Assembly: GCA_946803715.1 (NCBI GenBank)
Contig: CAMPET010000175.1
Coordinates: 120,274-151,413 of the forward strand
From: Beroe ovata
Taxonomy: Eukaryota; Ctenophora; Nuda; Beroida; Beroidae
Reading direction: 5' to 3'
Length of the DNA: 31,140 nucleotides
The translations under genes were made by a program, and so were the position numbers. The notes below the pieces were generated by a model. That model was not told the DNA's origin, did not search any database, and saw only the letters and a program-made list of their open reading frames with translations. Of the stretch, positions 25,601 to 31,140 are shown in pieces (within the stretch, counting starts at the first letter, position 1; every line of letters begins with the position of its first letter).

Positions 25601-27454
25601 GATATCTTAAATCCAACAATGAAACTCTCCATTTCTCACGATTTGTCGAAATCGACGATAATTTATTATAAGGAGTGTCCAGTGTCTGGCGCTATCGTTA
25701 GCTGGTTCAAAACCCGCCAGTAATGGTTGTATTCTGTGCATAGTACATCATTATCCATTTCAACTTCTATCGCCAGATCTTCTTAGGTGGCCATATTATG
25801 AATTCTCAATCATTGGTACAACTGCTGTCGGTTTAACTTAAAACTGTCTAACAAAAACATTCTCTATGATTTGTAGCGGGATAAGCCATAAGGGGAAAAA
25901 CGAAGTTTATTAAGGGGGAAAACATGGTCGGAAGCAGTTCTCAGTGAGTATGACGTCATTTTACCTTTTGTGTAGTTATCTGTTGCCACACTGGGCATAA
26001 CCACAATCGAGAGACAGTAACAAACACCGACAGTCAGAACCTTAGCTCCGCTCATCACATGTTTGTATCGGAATGGGTTCATAACTGCCAGATACCTGAA
26101 CCGGAACGAGGGAATCGGTGTTAAAGCATGTCACCCAGTCTCTGACACAAATCACACCTTGACACCATTCTCACCTCTTGAAATACCCTCGCCGCTTCGC
26201 ACCATTGTCGCCATTTGAAACCACTTGATACTGACACCACTCTCTCACCCCTTGACACCACCTAATCTTGACACCACTCTCTCACCCCTTGACACCACTC
26301 ACCTGTCAATAGCTACGACCATGAGCAGGTATCTGTTGACACCGTTCAATAACCAAGTGAGGTAGCTGACTGCCACGCACGATGCCACCGGTATCGCAGA
26401 AGTTCTGCTCGATGCCCAGTACCAAACACCTACAGAAGACAAGTGATCGTTCATTGTGGTTAATTGGGAGGTAATTAATGCAGTTGTTTATGATTATAAG
26501 AATCTAATCCGATGGTCGGTTGCGAATCTTAGTTTAGGTTTGTACTTAGGGTTGAAGATCATCATCATCAATCTGGAAAGGTCTTACTTGTTTTTCCCTC
26601 TCTTCGAAAAGAAATCAGATTGTCCTTGATTTATCCCATTGATTGCATACCTATGGAAGCGCAGGACAGTACGTTACTCCCGAAGAACAGCACTAGAAGT
26701 AGCAAGGATACGGTCTTCTTACGTTGTTTTACTGTACTGACCTGGGGGGAAATGAGTGGGTTGAGGTTAGGGATTAGAAAACGTCATGTCCTTTCCCGAA
26801 GGTTGGGGTTTTTGTGGCCTTATTTTTGTGAGAGACACAATTTCTACGTCTCTTTCAGGGTGAGAATTTGGTGTCATACTGTCATAGTGTCATAATGATC
26901 AAGGAGGTTCGGCCAAGGCTGCTGCAGCAGAGCCCTTGCTGCAAGTGCAATGTATCAGGGAGGGGATGACGAATTCATATCGCGATACAAATTTGTCAAA
27001 ATTATTTCAATCTCTAATCTGATCTGATTCTGATCTATGTGTCCTAAGTATGATGTAGCAGCTGTGCTAGCCTTTGCATCGGACTATCATCGGCAATTAG
27101 TCTATCATAGCATTGGGAGCTGTCTTGTTGACAGAGTCCATATCGCATATCAATATGTTTGCTGCGGTAGAGAAAGCAGTCGTTCATCATGAGCAAATAC
27201 AGTGAGGAACTCCTCCCGACAAGAAGTGGGCAAAGGGGTCGTCAAAAATAGGGTGAAATATCGCGGTTGTGTCCTTCATGGAATTGGACGGGATGTATCG
27301 GAAAATCGGTATCGGAATATCGGTATCGGAAAGTTTGTTCAACTATTCACCTCTTGAATGACTGAGATGATGAACATGGTTAGATTGAGGGCGAATGCAG
27401 TTCCTCCAAACACAATGATTAGCGATCTCATCTCATACTCTCTAACTTGCTGCA
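22643..27454 (-). CDS. Class A (rhodopsin-like) G-protein-coupled receptor, N-terminal exon not located
   Basis: Seven in-phase exons: 27351-27454 (TM1), 26651-26741 (TM2), 26303-26429 (TM3), 25965-26095 (TM4), 24540-24684 (ECL2 and TM5), 23610-23751 (ICL3) and 22643-23347 (ICL3, TM6, TM7, tail). They give about 481 visible residues. Class A marks: Asn in TM1 (FALNLTMF), Cys3.25 in ASCVAVSY exactly 25 before the Arg of AIDRYLAV, ECL2 Cys in NFCLPV, Pro5.50 and Tyr5.58 in FPVALLTIFY, and SPLMY for NPxxY followed by helix 8 (MKKRIQRAF). Position 3.32 is Thr, so there is no aminergic Asp. TM4 lacks the usual Trp, and TM6 lacks the CWxP motif (CCLAEVLVMTG). ICL3 is about 190 residues, rich in Thr/Ser-Pro sites (TTPVTPSHL). 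The first visible codon is split, so an upstream exon exists. Ligand unknown. Confidence 0.93.
24461..24559. repeat. Minisatellite of the splice-donor sequence at the end of GPCR TM5 exon
   Basis: Units like CACTTAGGAAGTGTATC occur about five times. On the sense (minus) strand they read GATACACTTCCTAAGTGAGT, the last coding bases plus the donor. At least two units carry a full donor-like GTGAGTAAGGG. Reading phase with the next exon selects the most 5' GA|GTAAGG at 24540/24539. Confidence 0.85.
24653..25440. repeat. Direct duplication across a single N in a GPCR intron, plus CAAGTGTGGT minisatellite
   Basis: The segment from 24653 (GGGAGACAGAAATTCACCTC) recurs from 25029, directly after N at 25028. 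The copies then run parallel, including CATTGCCGCCAGTGCTCTGG at about 24869 and 25230, and differ by small indels (about 30 bp near 25085). Both copies end in repeats of ATCAAGTGTGGTNATCAACC. The right copy contains only the first part of the TM5 exon, cut at the N. This is probably two alleles joined by the assembler. Confidence 0.85.
26170..26302. repeat. TTGACACCACT array in a GPCR intron, starting at the 5' splice site
   Basis: In the intron 26096-26302 the plus strand holds about five copies of TGACACCAC, with CTCTCACCCCTTGACACCAC repeated. On the sense strand the intron begins GTGAGTGGTGTCAAGGGGTG, so the donor itself is part of the first unit and GTGAG recurs in later units. Confidence 0.9.
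26742..27350 (-). other. GPCR intron between TM1 and TM2 exons
   Basis: About 610 bp. Near the donor side (27300-27335) ATCGGTATCGGAA occurs twice. TGCTGCAGCAG and TTGCTGCAAG occur near 26920. No exon or RNA gene recognised. Confidence 0.5.
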
Positions 27455-29857
27455 CTACACAAAACAGATCAAGTTTAAGATTTGATTCAAGATCTGTAGA
27501 TTTATTTGGGTCTCGGAGATCATAGAGTGAGAGTAAGAAGCACTTTAACTATTATGGAATTGGATCGAAAATATCGATAAGAATTTGTTGGATAACTTCA
27601 TTTAGTTAACAGTAACGATTGATCCAAACCGAACTCTTCTAAAGTTCAAGCAACGGAAAGATATTCGATGTTTAAATTGGATCAAACTGGTTTCCAGACC
27701 AAACCGGTAATTATAATATGGATAATATGGGAGCGGTCGAGATTCGGGGTACCCCCAATCAAATTAGGGATAACTATTATAACTCAACCGATATCGTTAT
27801 AGTCAATCTGATCTGTCCCTCATTTGATGGAAAAAGGGCATTATTCACGGTAAGCCATTTTCCCATTTCCAGGGGACGTTGGCAGGTTTTAACCGAGATA
27901 CCAGGAAAACATGATATAGCCAGCATAATGGCGTACGTTGCAGTATGTACGAGCGAGGGATTATATAAAAACGATCATGATTTTCGTAGCAATTGTCGTG
28001 GGAAGCGATACCCTAACTCCTGTGCTCACGCAGTTAGATGGTTTTGTATGACTCTGCACACGCAGTCATATATATGAGAGAGTTTTATGAAATATTTCCT
28101 TGTGGTTATATGAGTTATATTATGAGCGTTCATGAATGAGATATATTATGCTTGTTGAAATGGTTCATGTCAAGGTTTAGATGACTCGTGTGAGTCTAAA
28201 ATTAGAAGTCTCGAGTCTTGAGATAACTGAGTAAAGATGATCGAGCTCAGACGAGAGAAATTGGTATAAAGTTCAGAACTCGTCATTATCACATGACGAA
28301 CATTCAACATACTCATTACTCATAGCTGCAGGATCATCATCAAGCAAAATAAAGTATATCAGATATGATCAGTGATACTGATATTGGATATACTGAACAA
28401 ATTTGCGCTCCATTGCACTGAATTATGTATTCCGTTACTCAACATAGGTCTTCTTATGATGCTGGCCAATATCATTATTATTGGGCATTGGCAGTCTTGG
28501 CATTCGACTCCGCTCGTATGGGGCATGATTAGGGGGCACAGGAAGTATGAACAGCAATATCATAATTATCTTCATCATCATGATCATGATCATGATCATT
28601 GATCATGTGTGATTTTAGAATCGATGCTTTTACTATTACACCATTATGTTGCCTGCGATCAGCGATAAGTCATCGGATAACGATATTGATTTATTTGATC
28701 GCTGATAATGGTTTCATCGTTGCGATGACAAAATTCAATTTCTGCAATGAAATATCGTTATCACTCTGCACTTACGCCTTGAAGTTGAAACCTACGCATG
28801 AATTCTACTAGTACTTCTACTAGTAGTAGTTCTAGTGACACTCGCACGGTTCAACTATAAACTAATCGGTTTAACTTTGAAATTCAGTTACTTTAATCTT
28901 TACTTTAAGTTTAATCTTTACTTTACTGCGCGACCCAAATTGAAATACTCCGCGCGCGCTGCAGCTGCGCGTCTCCGTGGTTCTACGACTTTTCACTTTC
29001 AGTTCACTGAGTAGAATTGAACAGGGGCGCGCAACGTACGTGCACACTGCACAGCATAACTTTATTTACGACACAAACAAAATCATCGATCGAGTGTGCA
29101 TGTGTGTACCAGCACACGTACACGTTGAATTGCGCGCGCCGCGCGCAAGAAACAGTGGACAGATAACATCCGGCAAGCCGGCGCGGCGCGGGCCGCCCCT
29201 TACACCTTATTTTATTTTACACTATGAGCTGTGATACAGCTCAGCTCCGCAGATCATTGCCTTATGCCTGGCGATGCTAGGCCCAATTGACGCGAGCCGC
29301 GCAATGAAATTCTCGACATGACAGGGGCTATTAATATTATATCGAGAGCCAAATTGATTAATGATCGGATCATGATGATGATTCATGAATGATCTAAAAT
29401 GTCGTATAAAACCACATAGAAAGTTCCGTGGCCACGGAACAATCTATGTAGCGTGGGCTACATGGATTGTTGTAGGATTTCACCCTACCCTTGCTGGTGG
29501 GATTTTTTCCCTGGCGGGAATTTTATGCTGGCAGGATTTTATCTGTCGGGGCGGATTGAAAATCGCGTGCACCTACGGTAGGGTAAAATCCTACAACATG
29601 GATTGACTGTGCTAAGAAAGCTAAGCCAATCTTGGCCATTTCCACTTCATTGAGTTGATTTGTCCTTACTCTATTTGCATATTCTTACTGCTAACTACAT
29701 AGAATATTTAATTTTCCTTGATATCTGGATTGGATAAGGTAGTTGGAATGAGATTGCTTTCTTTTCATGAGGACTACAGATCTAGAGATTACTCTAAACT
29801 TAATCCTCATTCCATGTCCAGTTATTGTTCAGCCATTTCTTTACAGGAAGACTCAGT
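27455..29857. promoter_or_regulatory. Divergent spacer between the GPCR and ISWI, with CpG-rich patches
   Basis: About 2.4 kb that should hold the missing GPCR 5' exon(s), both promoters and the 5'UTR of the ISWI gene. Visible content: ATGATC repeats (28570-28605), a CTACTAGTA-rich palindromic patch (28806-28835), a doubled TTTAATCTTTACTTTA (28890-28925), and CpG-dense patches at 28926-28975 and 29130-29200. The latter includes TTGCGCGC/GCGCGCAA arms at 29130-29148. A palindrome/foldback cluster lies at 29423-29600. A GPCR first exon is possible around 28390-28535 on the minus strand, but I cannot confirm one. Confidence 0.5.
29423..29600. repeat. Palindrome plus foldback element with internal GCTGGCGGGATTTT repeats
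   Basis: Three nested structures. First, a perfect 18-bp palindrome GTTCCGTGGCCACGGAAC (29423-29440). Second, a hairpin with arms AATCTATGTAGC and GGCTACATGGATT (29441-29467). Third, inverted arms TGTTGTAGGATTTCACCCTA (from about 29470) and GGTAGGGTAAAATCCTACAA (from 29577), about 22 bp each with one mismatch. The 87-bp interior holds about four degenerate 16-bp units (CTGGTGGGATTTTTTCC, CTGGCGGGAATTTTA, CTGGCAGGATTTTAT, CTGTCGGGGCGGATTG). No open frame of note. Confidence 0.85.
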
Positions 29858-30863
29858 ATGTCTGATGATGAGGGAGAACTTACAGAATCCACAATTGGCA
29901 GGGCAATTAAGGAACAGTGTAAATTTGATAATGAAATGCTTGGTTTGATGAAGGTTGGCAGAATTAGAATTTGATTCCAGTTGTAGTGCCACTATAATAT
30001 AAAAATTTAAATGTGCCACTATAATATAAAAATTTAAATTATTATTATTATTATTATTATAGTTCAATTCTAGTCAATTCCCTGATAAACAGGTTCTGAA
30101 AAGTGATCTACAATCAAATATGACTTTGAGATTTCTTGAACTCTTATTGATGACCTTTACTATATCCAGTACCTAAATGATCATAAACTGAACTTTCTCT
30201 TGAAGCATGTTATGAAGGCTATCTTAGATAGCTCAATAGAAAGCTTCCAAATAGTTAGCTCTTAATTCACTCCTTTTCAGACTGATGACAAGAAAAAGAG
30301 GTTTGACTTCCTATTGAAACAGACAGAACTGTTCTCTCATTTCATCAGTGGTGCTAATAAACCAGCAAAGAGCCCTTTGAAAATGGTACAGTTGATAAGA
30401 GATGTCTGTTAACAAAAATTGACAAATACGTGAATTGTGATTGAAACATAGGTTCATTCAATATTTCTTGTTGTATTGTTGTAATATCAGTTGATTGACT
30501 AGGGTCGACCAAAGCAGCACTCAGAAGAAAGTCCAGTAGCTGGTGGATCACATAGACACAGGAAAACTGGTGAGTTTGTAAAACCTCACTCTTGATTGAA
30601 TGTCAATCACTTCTATGATCCTGTTTTGGAGATATTTTTTGCACATAAAAATATCAAGCCCCTTCCATAATCATCAATAATAGTAATTTATGTGAAAACC
30701 TAGGTCTAATTCTTATTACATATTGCATGAACTTCCCTTCCCAATAGAAAAGCAAGAAGATGAAGAATTGATGGAGGACACAAAGAATGCATCAAAGAAC
30801 GCCATCACTCGGTTCGACAAATCACCACACTATGTCAAGTATGGAGAAATGAGAGATTATCAG
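29858..30863 (+). CDS. SMARCA5: ISWI-type chromatin remodelling ATPase (SMARCA1/SMARCA5), 5' part only
   Basis: Four in-phase exons are visible: 29858-29953, 30281-30385, 30503-30569 and 30748-30863 (128 residues). The rest, including the whole SNF2 ATPase, HAND, SANT and SLIDE domains, lies off the right edge. Family marks before the ATPase core are clear: KKRFDFLLKQTELFSHFI, SPLKM, GRPKQ, SHRHRKTEKQEDEELME (the autoinhibitory AutoN-like basic patch) and RFDKSPHYVKYGEMRDYQ, which leads into the first ATPase helix. ISWI proteins slide and space nucleosomes in nuclear complexes such as ACF, CHRAC and NURF. The N-terminus is short and acidic (MSDDEGELTES), without the Ala/Pro-rich leader of vertebrate SMARCA5. 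The start is supported by an acceptor (TTTCTTTACAG) 11 nt upstream. The donor of exon 1 (GTTGGC) is weak. SMARCA1 versus SMARCA5 cannot be decided. Confidence 0.93.
29986..30060. repeat. 27-bp tandem duplication followed by (ATT)n in ISWI intron 1
   Basis: GTGCCACTATAATATAAAAA begins at 29986 and again at 30013 (period 27, apparently identical). About seven ATT triplets follow to 30060. It lies within the intron 29954-30280; no other feature seen there. Confidence 0.9.
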
Positions 30864-31140
30864 GTAATCTGCAGTAATAGGCAGTACTAATACTATAACT
30901 TGAATTCAACATGCTGTGATCCAGATATCTAATCAGAGTCAATAGATTCGGCATTAAATGAACAATGAAATTTAGAGAGAGTGTTTAAAACGCATACACT
31001 ATACACAGATAGATAGACATTCAACGAGCCATAGCTCGAAGGTGCTCAGTAATGTAGAGTGGCGTGAACGTAATGTGGTGTATACATCATGCGTCATGAA
31101 ATGTTGTGTAGTGGTGTCAGCGGTATTTAAGTTGAATGCT
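30864..31140 (+). other. ISWI intron running off the window
   Basis: It starts with the donor GTAATC after the codons for RDYQ. It holds GATAGATAGACA, AT-rich DNA and one AGTGGTGTCA motif near 31112. The next expected exon (start of the ATPase domain) is not present before the edge. Confidence 0.6.

Noticed and set aside
27718-28077. Plus-strand open frame of 119 codons in the GPCR/ISWI spacer
   Set aside because: No similarity recognised, no splice or poly(A) context, mixed composition without domain signs. It could be a lineage-specific small gene, but I cannot support it.
28390-28535. Possible first exon of the GPCR on the minus strand (open frame with a donor giving the right phase)
   Set aside because: The peptide shows no signal or glycosylation pattern strong enough to accept, and the donor (GTATAT) is weak; left as a possibility only.

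Overview
The window is nuclear DNA of an animal. Eight or nine protein genes are split by many GT-AG introns (mostly 60-600 bp). Their products include animal-type proteins: a class A GPCR, a GTPBP1-type GTPase, the TUSC3/MAGT1 oligosaccharyltransferase subunit, CCDC25 and an ISWI remodeller. The short introns and close gene spacing would suit a compact genome such as a sponge or another early-branching animal. That is inference only; nothing here fixes the species. I rebuilt exons by hand from splice sites, reading phase and family similarity. Except where stated, every junction keeps the reading frame.

Layout: (1) 1-403, a foldback repeat. (2) A run of minus-strand genes, read right to left from 11042: TUSC3/MAGT1 (8755-11042), a small polyQ protein (7370-7997, 3' end unresolved), a proline/serine-rich protein (4158-6367, one junction unresolved) and GTPBP1 (starts at 3960 and runs off the left edge). 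(3) A 900-bp divergent promoter region (11043-11941). (4) A run of plus-strand genes: a four-TM membrane protein (11942-13520), CCDC25 (13966-15603) and a 532-residue coiled-coil protein of unknown family in 15 coding exons (16153-21861). (5) A minus-strand class A GPCR (22643 to 27454; N-terminal exon not found), convergent with the coiled-coil gene. (6) A divergent 2.4-kb spacer with CpG-rich patches and a palindrome/foldback cluster. (7) The 5' part of an ISWI-type gene (29858 onward), which runs off the right edge.

The products do not form one pathway. TUSC3/MAGT1 acts in ER N-glycosylation, GTPBP1 in translation or mRNA turnover, ISWI in chromatin, and the GPCR in signalling.

The most interesting signals are structural. 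(a) Tandem arrays in several introns begin at the 5' splice site and copy it. Three of them share a dispersed motif, AGTGGTGTCA. (b) Strong 3' splice acceptors lie 1-11 nt before the start codons of four genes, three of which are downstream members of same-strand runs; this fits spliced-leader trans-splicing or a habit of 5'UTR introns. (c) A 54-nt cassette in the coiled-coil gene would act as a poison exon. (d) Two local duplications each have a single N at the junction and are probably assembly artefacts that copied parts of real exons. I found no defence system, CRISPR array or clear transposase.
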